The notes under the pieces are model-generated. The model searched no databases and was not told where the DNA came from. It saw only the letters and a list, made by a program, of their open reading frames with translations. A stretch of 45,693 nt of DNA from Myxococcales bacterium (GTDB lineage Bacteria > Myxococcota_A > UBA9160 > UBA4427), in assembly GCA_014240165.1 (NCBI GenBank), contig JAAZXM010000032.1, forward strand, positions 1 to 45,693. Reading direction: 5' to 3'. Positions 15,979-22,744 of the stretch are shown piece by piece. Position numbers and translations under genes: made by a program. Every line of letters begins with the position of its first letter. Position 1 is the stretch's first letter.

Positions 15979-16578
15979 CTAGTCGTCGAAGGACTCTTCG
16001 GGCGCGGGCTTGAGGGAGAGGTCGTTGTCGCTGAGGCCGCTTCGGAAGCTCGGAAGCGCGCCGGGCAGCTTGCCCCGGAGCGGCTCCCGAGTTTCGGGAG
16101 GCCGAGGCGATGCGGCATGAACCTCGTCTCCGATGGGTTCGAAGAGGAGCCCCGGTTGGCCTCCGACGCGCAGGGATACGTGGCGCACGAGTTGGACCAC
16201 GCCCGGACGCAGGCTGGCCGCCGCCGCCAGAGTTTCGGAACCGAAATCCGGCGCCAGCAGGATCACTCGGATCGGGGCGTCCGCCGCGATTTCAAGTTCC
16301 GGCGCCAGTTGCGCCCAATCCCGCAGGCGAGGTGCTGCCCAGGCTCTCTGGGCGAGGCACCGAGTGAGCAGCGCGGCGTCGTTCTCGCCCTCCAGGCTCA
16401 ACAAGATCAGAACGACTTCGCCGCGTGAGCTGATGGCGAGCAAGTCGATGGGGGAGGCCAGGCCCATGAAGTCCTCTGCCACGATCCGGAGTTCGGGGTC
16501 CAGGAGAGGCAGCTGGCGCCTGATTTCCCGGCGCAATTCCGCAGCGGATGCCGGCCGGACTTTCTCGGCTGCGCTCAA
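15979..16578 (-). CDS. Hypothetical protein resembling a degenerate PD-(D/E)XK nuclease domain
   Basis: This is a 199-aa protein of unknown function, third gene of the ParA-CBM unit. Residues about 10-95 look like the core of NucS-type PD-(D/E)XK proteins: LLDPELRIVAEDF, then SPIDLLAISSRGEVVLILL, followed by an alpha helix. The Asp of IDLLA is kept, but the E-x-K expected on the next strand reads I-L-L, so nuclease activity is unlikely. A second alpha/beta part (to about 150) and a disordered Pro-rich, acidic tail follow. It starts at TTG 16576-16578, overlapping the previous TGA, with AAAGGAGG five bases upstream, a strong site that supports the TTG. Confidence 0.65.
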   Translation of the reverse strand: MSAAEKVRPASAAELRREIRRQLPLLDPELRIVAEDFMGLASPIDLLAISSRGEVVLILLSLEGENDAALLTRCLAQRAWAAPRLRDWAQLAPELEIAADAPIRVILLAPDFGSETLAAAASLRPGVVQLVRHVSLRVGGQPGLLFEPIGDEVHAASPRPPETREPLRGKLPGALPSFRSGLSDNDLSLKPAPEESFDD

Positions 16579-17372
16579 GGGGCCTCCTTTCTCTCATCGT
16601 CGAGCAGGAGTTGGGCCACATCCCGGAGTGCGCGCGCCGCCGGAGATTGAGGGTGGGCGAGGCCGATGGGGCGTTGGGCGACGATGGCTCGATAGACTTG
16701 GAGATCGTCGACCAGCAGCCCGTAGCTGGTCACGTCGCTGCCCGGCTTGCTCCGGGTCGCCCGGGCGATGCGCTCGAAGGCGGTTTCGGCTTCGGATCGG
16801 CAGTGGACCCCATGGATCGTGACGCCCACCCGGGCTCCGGCCTTTTTCGACATGACGGCTCTCGCGAGCTTGAGCGCTTCTCGCAGGTCCGAGGTGGCCG
16901 AAGACGTGAAGAGAAGCGTCCAGTCCATCAGCGCCGGCGCCAGAGCGCTGGTTTCGAGCCAAGCCGGCGGGATGCGTACGAAGACCACGCCGCCTTCTGT
17001 ATTCCCCGAAACCTGGGTGGTCGCCGCCTCGAGGGCGGCTTCTTGCAGGCTATCGAGATCCTTCGCCAGGCTCGGTCTGAGTTCGACGCCGAGCGGCCCC
17101 GGGCCCGCCACGGGCCAGAGCGGAGAGGGCGTGGCTTCGTCGGGCGAGAGCACAATTGCACGGCCGCCCAGTCGGGCGATTTCGACCGCGAGGTTCCAGG
17201 TGAACGCGGCACGAACCACATCTCGCTCGCCGATGGGAACGCTTACGATGGAAAGCGTGGCCGGAAGCTCAGAGGCCTCGGGCCGCGATTCGGCAAACAC
17301 CTCCGTCGACCCTTTTGGCTCAGCGAGTTCGGGCCCGAAATAGTGCAGGACGTCGGAGAGATCGCGTGGCAA
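16575..17372 (-). CDS. MinD/FlhG-like protein without a Walker A motif
   Basis: The 265-aa product follows the MinD/ParA/FlhG layout. The first strand and P-loop position (residues 41-60) read SIVSVPIGERDVVRAAFTWN where the family has a KGGxGKT loop, and the following helix and strand (NLAVEIARLGGRAIVLSPD) align well with the usual ANLAxxLAxxGxxVLLxDxD. The C-terminal third (VGVTIHGV, YGLLVDDLQVYRAIVAQRPI, SPAARALRDVAQLL) is strongly FlhG-like. Without the P-loop lysines it should not hydrolyse ATP and may be a structural partner of the adjacent ParA. It starts at TTG (17370-17372), 9 bp after the ParA stop, and its own stop overlaps the next start. Confidence 0.72.
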   Translation of the reverse strand: MPRDLSDVLHYFGPELAEPKGSTEVFAESRPEASELPATLSIVSVPIGERDVVRAAFTWNLAVEIARLGGRAIVLSPDEATPSPLWPVAGPGPLGVELRPSLAKDLDSLQEAALEAATTQVSGNTEGGVVFVRIPPAWLETSALAPALMDWTLLFTSSATSDLREALKLARAVMSKKAGARVGVTIHGVHCRSEAETAFERIARATRSKPGSDVTSYGLLVDDLQVYRAIVAQRPIGLAHPQSPAARALRDVAQLLLDDERKEAP

Positions 17373-17381
17373 GCCGGTATC

Positions 17382-18482
17382 TTAGCGGACGTGGAGAACT
17401 GAGTTGGTCTGTCCCATGGGCCCCGGTGAGCTCTGCTGGTTCGAGGGATCCACCTTCCATTCGCCGTCGACGAAATAGCGGTACTGGTAGGTGCCGGGGG
17501 GCAGGGTCAGAACCTTGACCCAGACCCGGGTTCGGCCCTCGGCCTGCACCCGCGAGAGGACGCCGCGATCGGGCACCCAGCCGTTGAAATCACCCGCGAT
17601 CCGTACGTCCCCTGCCTCAGAATCGCGATACTCGATCACCACTTCCCGGGGCTCGGCTGTACCCAGCGCCTCGGCCTCCACTCGGCTCGTGGCCGGTAGG
17701 CTATCGGCGACCTCCGGCGCACAGGCGGCAACCTCCATGGCGAGGGCGGCATGGTCCACGGCACCATTGGCGCGCGGGGCATATTGGCTGATGGGAACGC
17801 CCTTCTGGGCCGCTTCCCTGAGTTTCACGTTGAGACGGATCACCGAGTCAAAGCAGAGGTCCTTGAAGAGTTCCCGGATCTCGCCCAGCGTTTCGCGCGC
17901 GTAGCGCGTGCGGCCATCGTAGAGCGTCGGGAGCACACGCACCGCGAGTCGATGCCCGACGCGGTCCATCAACAGGGCGATGGTTTCGAGAAGTTTCTGG
18001 ACGCCGTCGACCGCGAAAGAACTGGTCTCCAGCGGAACGATCACCTCTTGGGATGCCCTCAAGGCGTTGAAGGTCAGCAGGCTGACTGCTGGAGGGCAAT
18101 CGATGAGCACGAAATCGTAGTTGGTTTCGAGCGAGTTGAGAGCGGCCGCGAGGCGCTCCGTACGTGCTTCCTGATTGCCCGCAGCGAGTTTCTGCTCCAG
18201 CGCCGACAGGACAATCCCGGCGGGCGCCAAGTCGACTCCGCCAGACACGGGGAGGATGATCTCGCCCAGGCGCTTCGCGCCCTCGGGTTCCACGAGGACC
18301 TCGTAGAGGTTCTCCTCGATCTCGTCCGGTTTGGCTCCCAGGGCGAGGCTGGCATGGGCCTGGGGGTCCATGTCGAGTACGAGGACTCGGGCGGCATCTG
18401 CAGCCAAGGCACCAGCGAGGTTGACCGTGGTTGTTGTTTTCCCACAGCCCCCTTTTTGGTTCACGATGCTGATTGTCCGCAA
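17382..18482 (-). CDS. ParA-family ATPase fused to a C-terminal glycogen-binding (CBM48/AMPK-beta type) domain
   Basis: Residues 1-260 are a ParA ATPase: deviant Walker A NQKGGCGKTTTT, switch I region DMDPQAHASLALG, and Walker B VLIDCPPAVSLL. ParA-type ATPases position plasmids, chromosomes, chemosensory arrays or organelles such as carboxysomes. After a linker, residues about 276-366 form an E-set carbohydrate-binding module: VRIAGDFNGW, PPGTYQYRYFVDGEWKVDP and GQTNSVLHV. The two Trp and the Asn that contact glycogen in AMPK-beta are kept, and the Lys is Arg. No ParB follows. Start chosen: TTG at 18480-18482 with GGAGGGGGG upstream; TTG 18548 would add 22 residues. Leads a three-gene unit. 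Confidence 0.88.
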   Translation of the reverse strand: MRTISIVNQKGGCGKTTTTVNLAGALAADAARVLVLDMDPQAHASLALGAKPDEIEENLYEVLVEPEGAKRLGEIILPVSGGVDLAPAGIVLSALEQKLAAGNQEARTERLAAALNSLETNYDFVLIDCPPAVSLLTFNALRASQEVIVPLETSSFAVDGVQKLLETIALLMDRVGHRLAVRVLPTLYDGRTRYARETLGEIRELFKDLCFDSVIRLNVKLREAAQKGVPISQYAPRANGAVDHAALAMEVAACAPEVADSLPATSRVEAEALGTAEPREVVIEYRDSEAGDVRIAGDFNGWVPDRGVLSRVQAEGRTRVWVKVLTLPPGTYQYRYFVDGEWKVDPSNQQSSPGPMGQTNSVLHVR

Positions 18483-18705
18483 GGTGCCCCCCCCTCCGGC
18501 TCCGGCGCTCCTTTCCGGTTGATCGAGTTTTTCGGTCCATCGGGTCAACCGGTATCTCTGCCGGGTTCGCGAGTCGCCGCGAACTGCCGTATTGCGTCAC
18601 TTCATCTGCGATCCTGCTCTGAAGTATTGCTCGATTGGATTTCTCCGTCGGCGCAAGCGCCGATTCCGAGTTCTGTTCCTCCTTGATTCCTTTGGCTGGC
18701 TGACT

Positions 18706-19260
18706 CTAATCCGCGGTTCGGCTGGAAGTTCCTTGCCTCTGTACTCTGCGAGGTGCGCGGAGTCTTCTCCAAGCTTCCACTTCCCGCTGAAAATCGCCCA
18801 CAGGGAATATCCATTCCTCGCCTTGAATTGCATCGAACTCGCTCTGTCCCCGGATGACCACAAGAACATCACCGGTGGCGATCAACGTCAGGTCACCCAG
18901 CGGGCGGGACATTTCGGGGAGCGCTTTGCGGAGGGCCTGAATGCCTCGCCGGATACGTTGAACCGAAACGCCTGCATCGATGAGGCGCTTGGCCGCCTTG
19001 AGGGCGACCAGATCTTCGAAGCTATAGCGGTGGTGCCCGCCCCGGGTTTTCAATGAGGGTCGGACGAGGTCGGTCTGCGCCCAGTACTGCAATTGGCGGC
19101 GGGAAACTCCCAATATTTGCAGGGCCTCGCGCGTGCGAAAGGGCGGGGAGAGCAGCGCGTCGGTCTCCGACTCATGAGAGCCTCCGCGGCCGCCATCGGG
19201 CGGCGCGCTCGGGCTCCACAGCGAAGAAGCGTCTCGACCCGGTTTGCCGGGGGAACTCAT
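18706..19260 (-). CDS. MerR-family transcriptional regulator
   Basis: The 184-aa product has a MerR winged helix-turn-helix at about residues 40-110: FRTREALQILGVSRRQLQYW, then GGHHRYSFEDLVALK and the start of a dimerisation helix with GVSVQRIRRGIQALRK. The effector domain is short (about 70 residues) and resembles none of the known metal or drug domains; no Cys ligands are visible. Start: ATG 19258-19260 with GGAG close upstream; a GTG 16 codons earlier lacks a ribosome site. It is encoded just upstream of the ParA-CBM unit on the same strand (gap about 220 bp), so it may control that unit. Confidence 0.88.
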   Translation of the reverse strand: MSSPGKPGRDASSLWSPSAPPDGGRGGSHESETDALLSPPFRTREALQILGVSRRQLQYWAQTDLVRPSLKTRGGHHRYSFEDLVALKAAKRLIDAGVSVQRIRRGIQALRKALPEMSRPLGDLTLIATGDVLVVIRGQSEFDAIQGEEWIFPVGDFQREVEAWRRLRAPRRVQRQGTSSRTAD

Positions 19261-19340
19261 CAGCTCCACCCTCCTGCGTTCGGCCACCCGGTGGCCTGGG
19301 CGGCTCACATGCGGTGATTCGCCGACCGCGGGGCCACTCC

Positions 19341-19371
19341 CGTATAAATTGGGGCGGCGGCTCTACGTCAA
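19341..19371 (-). promoter_or_regulatory. Candidate promoter of the MerR gene with a 19-bp spacer
   Basis: On the minus strand TTGACG (19366-19371) and TATACG (19341-19346) are separated by exactly 19 bp. Long 19-20 bp spacers are the hallmark of promoters activated by MerR-type regulators, and this one precedes the merR-like gene by about 75 bases. No clean dyad is visible in the spacer. The rest of the 331-bp gap (19261-19591) between this gene and the divergent kinase gene shows no other gene. Confidence 0.4.
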
Positions 19372-19591
19372 CGTGTGCGAAGTAACGACGAACCGGAGTC
19401 GAAGTCAACCCAAAAACGCGCTATTTTGTCAAATTAGGTGAAACTACCCAGGGCTCTCGGGTCTTTTTTCGAGGGTCGCGTGTTAGAGTGTCGAATCGAC
19501 CTGTATCGCCGGGCCTTATCCCCCCCCCGCCCCGCCCGTTGAACCTCTGAAACGACCTGCCTTGGGGGTTCCGAGCACGCGAGGAGCATTC

Positions 19592-20845
19592 TTGTCGGGC
19601 CACGAGGGAAGCGCAAAGTCCCAAACCAGCGACTCGGCTGCTCCGAAGGGCCGGTCTGGGGACAGCCTCGGGGAAGCCTCATCTCCTGCTGAGACTTCGG
19701 ATCAGCGGGTTCTTGTGGTGGAGGAGTCCGGTGTAGTCCGTCCCTATATGCGGGGGATCATGGTGCATTCCCTGATGGCTCGTGGAGTGGGTTTCGATGA
19801 AGCGTACGCAACGGCTCAGAGCGTGGCGTATCGCATCGAGGGCCGCGGAACCATCGAGCGTGTTGAACTGAGCAAGATCGTCCAGGAAATCATCGGGGAC
19901 GATCCCGCGAGCGAACCTCCGATTCCCATCCCCATCACGCTTGAGGTTGCGGGCAATCGAGGGAGCACGCATTTCTCCAAGGGGACGCTCTCGCAGAGCT
20001 TGCTCGCCGCTTCCCTGGATCCCGACGATGCTTTCGAAGTGGCAAGGCAGATTGAGACCGGCCTGATTCTCCAGGGCCGCGAAGAGGTCACCCAGTCGGA
20101 ATTGCGGCGTCTCGCCTACGACGCGTTGCTGAATCGTTTCGGTGAGCGGGTAGCCGAGCGTTACCTCGTCTGGCGCGAATTCGAGGAGCCGGACAAGCCG
20201 GTGATTATTCTGCTCGGAGGAACAGCCGGGGTGGGCAAGACCTCGCTCGCGCTGGCCGTGGCTCAGCGGCTCGGTGTGAGCCGGATGCTCTCCACCGACT
20301 CCATCCGGCATATCATGCGGATCATGCTCTCTGCGGACCTGGTGCCGGCGATTCACGTCTCGTCCTTCGACGCTTATCGGGAGCTTCCCGCGTTGGGGCA
20401 CGAAGACGATCCCGTGATCGACGGGTTCCTATCCCAGGCGTCCACCGTCTCCGTGGGTGTCCGGGCGATGCTCGACCGGGCGATCGAGGAGAATACCAGC
20501 CTGGTCCTGGACGGTGTGGCCCTGGTCCCCGGTTTGATCGATCTGACGGAGTACGCCGACCGCGCTCACGTTTTCTTTCTCATGGTGGCACGGCTGGATG
20601 AGATGGCATTTGAGACTCAATTCGAGGCGCGTGCTCGTCGGCAGCGTGCGCGAGATGCGGCTCGCTATGTCGAGCGCCTCGAGGAGATCCTGAAGATTCA
20701 GCAATACCTGCTCGAACAGGCGGAGCGCAATAATATTCCCATAGTCGACAATGTCACGGTGGATGGATCCGCCCTCCTCGTGATCCGTCACGTGGTCGAA
20801 TCTCTTCGCACCGACGGGGGAATCGACTTCGCCGATTTGGTCTGA
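19592..20845 (+). CDS. 2-phosphoglycerate kinase-like protein with tandem ATP-cone-like regions
   Basis: The 417-aa product resembles the archaeal 2-phosphoglycerate kinase that makes 2,3-bisphosphoglycerate for the thermoprotectant cyclic-2,3-DPG. Residues about 38-105 (RVLVVEESGVVRPYMRGIMV...) and 112-200 form two ATP-cone-like regulatory regions. The kinase domain has Walker A GGTAGVGKTS (209-218), MLSTDSIRHIMR, and a long C-terminal half with LVLDGVALVPGLID. The real substrate in bacteria is uncertain. The start is TTG 19592, with GAGGAG five bases before; the frame opens 10 codons earlier at another TTG without such a site. Divergent from the MerR gene. Confidence 0.8.
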   Translation: MSGHEGSAKSQTSDSAAPKGRSGDSLGEASSPAETSDQRVLVVEESGVVRPYMRGIMVHSLMARGVGFDEAYATAQSVAYRIEGRGTIERVELSKIVQEIIGDDPASEPPIPIPITLEVAGNRGSTHFSKGTLSQSLLAASLDPDDAFEVARQIETGLILQGREEVTQSELRRLAYDALLNRFGERVAERYLVWREFEEPDKPVIILLGGTAGVGKTSLALAVAQRLGVSRMLSTDSIRHIMRIMLSADLVPAIHVSSFDAYRELPALGHEDDPVIDGFLSQASTVSVGVRAMLDRAIEENTSLVLDGVALVPGLIDLTEYADRAHVFFLMVARLDEMAFETQFEARARRQRARDAARYVERLEEILKIQQYLLEQAERNNIPIVDNVTVDGSALLVIRHVVESLRTDGGIDFADLV

Positions 20846-20974
20846 TCCCCAGGACCCGGGCCGAAGTTCATGCAGGGCTCCTCCTTACCTGCGCCGTTCC
20901 CGAAGCATGTGCTTTGGCCGGGGCCAGGCATCACGCTTTGATATTTTTCCGGGCCGAGAACACAGAGAGTTGAA

Positions 20975-21640
20975 ATGGGCCGATCCCTCAAATACGAAAT
21001 ACCTGGAACGGATTGGCGCCGAAGCACCTTGGAATTGGCGGATCTCGGTTTCGAAGGGCTCTTCGGCCCCGAATTCAATTCTCCCCAGGAGCGAGTACTG
21101 GAAATCGGCTTCGGTCGTGGTGAGTTCCTGTTGGAGTTGGCAGCGAAGAACCCTGAATCCGCCTTCCTTGGGGTTGAGGTGTCCTTCAAGAGAGTCCTCA
21201 AGATGGCGCGAAAAGTCGGCCGGTCGGGCCTCAGCAATATCCGTGTGATGGAGGCCCGGGGCGAGGTGGTTTTGGGAGACCTGATTCCCGCCGATTGCCT
21301 GGATGCGATCTGGGTGAATTTCTCGGATCCCTGGCCGAAAGACCGCCACGCCGGGCGGCGATTCATCCGGCCCGAAGTGGTGGCGGACGTAGCGGGCAGC
21401 CTGGTTCGGGGTGGATTGGTTCAGGTCGCGACGGATGACGTTCCCTATGCGCATCAAATTTCAGAAGTTCTGGCCGGGGAGTCTCGGCTGCGGAATGTTC
21501 ATGAACCCCTTCCCTGGCTCGCCGACGTGCCGGGGCGCATTCCGACGGGCTATGAGATCGAATGGCGAGAAGCAGGCCGTCCGTTGCATTTCTTTACCTA
21601 CGAGCGAATCGCAGCCCAAGGTGGGGGAGAGTTGAAATGA
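20975..21640 (+). CDS. trmB: tRNA (guanine-N7-)-methyltransferase TrmB
   Basis: TrmB makes m7G46 in the tRNA variable loop from SAM. The 221-aa protein has the SAM motif LEIGFGRGEFLLELA, the GVEVSFKRV motif, the hallmark FSDPWPKDRHAGRRF and the C-terminal TGYEIEW...R motif (usual T(K/G)(F/Y)ExxG/R). The start is ATG 20975, preceded by GAGAG. Its stop overlaps the rlmN start (ATGA), which indicates a translationally coupled pair of RNA-modification genes. Confidence 0.96.
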   Translation: MGRSLKYEIPGTDWRRSTLELADLGFEGLFGPEFNSPQERVLEIGFGRGEFLLELAAKNPESAFLGVEVSFKRVLKMARKVGRSGLSNIRVMEARGEVVLGDLIPADCLDAIWVNFSDPWPKDRHAGRRFIRPEVVADVAGSLVRGGLVQVATDDVPYAHQISEVLAGESRLRNVHEPLPWLADVPGRIPTGYEIEWREAGRPLHFFTYERIAAQGGGELK

Positions 21641-22734
21641 CCGGTCCCGACCTGTCGGCTCTCAAGCCCGCTCTCCCGAATATCAAGAACCACGGGCGGG
21701 AAGCGCTGCGCGAGGAGTTCAAACGAGCGGGCCTGCCCGCCTACCGGGCGGATCAGGTGATGGCGTGGGTCTACGTCCGGGGGGTCGAAGACATCGATGC
21801 CATGACGGACCTGCCGCTGGATCTCCGCAAGAGATTGGCCGCAACATGGGCAGTGCGGGCGCTGGACCTGGTCGATTTGCAGACCTCAGAGGACGGAACG
21901 CGCAAACTCGTTCTGGAGACCGCTGACCACGAACTCCTGGAAGCGGTGCTCATCCCAGAGGAGCGGAGAAATACGCTCTGCGTTTCCACTCAAGTGGGCT
22001 GTCCCCTGGCCTGTTCCTTTTGTGCCACCGGAAAATTGGGGCTGCGCAGAAATCTGACCGTCGCCGAGATCGTCGACCAATGGGCTCGGGCCCGGGCGAT
22101 CCTTTCCGAGGACGAGTCCATTACCAACGTGGTCTTCATGGGTATGGGGGAGCCTCTTCTCAACCTGGCGGCGGTGAAGGAATCCATCCAGATTTTTTCG
22201 GAGCCACGAACCCTGGGCATGGCTCCGAGGCGAATCACGGTTTCAACTTCTGGTGTCGTGCCGCAGATCCGCCCTCTTCTCGAAATCGGGCCGATCAATC
22301 TCGCTATTTCTCTTCATGCTACGACCGATGAAGTCCGCGACGAACTTGTGCCGCTGAACAAGCGCTTTCCCCTGGAGGTGCTTCTGGGGACACTTCGCCA
22401 GGAAGAACTGGTCTCACGAAAGCGGCCGGTGTTCTTCGAATACACCTTGATGGAGGGAATCAACGACAGCTTGGAAGACGCGCGACGTCTTTCGCCCCTG
22501 CTCGAGGGAATCGCGAGCAAGGTGAACCTGATTCCCATGAATTCTCACGATGGTTCGGTCTATCGGGCTCCCAAGGCTGCTGTATGCGACGCATTTGCGG
22601 CGGAGGTCCATGCCTCGGGGTTGCGCGTGACGTTGAGGCGCAATCGGGGCCGGGATATCGATGCGGCCTGCGGCCAACTGGCGGCGCGAACGACGAGCGG
22701 CCAGGGGCATTCTTCCCAGCCCCGCTCGGGTTGA
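21637..22734 (+). CDS. rlmN: Dual-specificity 23S rRNA (A2503-C2) / tRNA (A37-C2) methyltransferase RlmN
   Basis: This is a radical SAM enzyme that methylates C2 of A2503 in 23S rRNA and A37 in some tRNAs. The 365-aa protein has the [4Fe-4S] motif Cys122, Cys126 and Cys129 in GCPLACSFCATG, the SAM motif VFMGMGEPLLN, STSGVVPQIR, ISLHATTDEVRDELVP and the methyl-carrying C-terminal Cys in GRDIDAACGQL. The start ATG overlaps the trmB stop; the frame stays open upstream into trmB. Its stop is 10 bp from the convergent mltD-like stop, leaving no room for a terminator. Confidence 0.97.
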   Translation: MTGPDLSALKPALPNIKNHGREALREEFKRAGLPAYRADQVMAWVYVRGVEDIDAMTDLPLDLRKRLAATWAVRALDLVDLQTSEDGTRKLVLETADHELLEAVLIPEERRNTLCVSTQVGCPLACSFCATGKLGLRRNLTVAEIVDQWARARAILSEDESITNVVFMGMGEPLLNLAAVKESIQIFSEPRTLGMAPRRITVSTSGVVPQIRPLLEIGPINLAISLHATTDEVRDELVPLNKRFPLEVLLGTLRQEELVSRKRPVFFEYTLMEGINDSLEDARRLSPLLEGIASKVNLIPMNSHDGSVYRAPKAAVCDAFAAEVHASGLRVTLRRNRGRDIDAACGQLAARTTSGQGHSSQPRSG

Positions 22735-22744
22735 AGCCGGGCGA

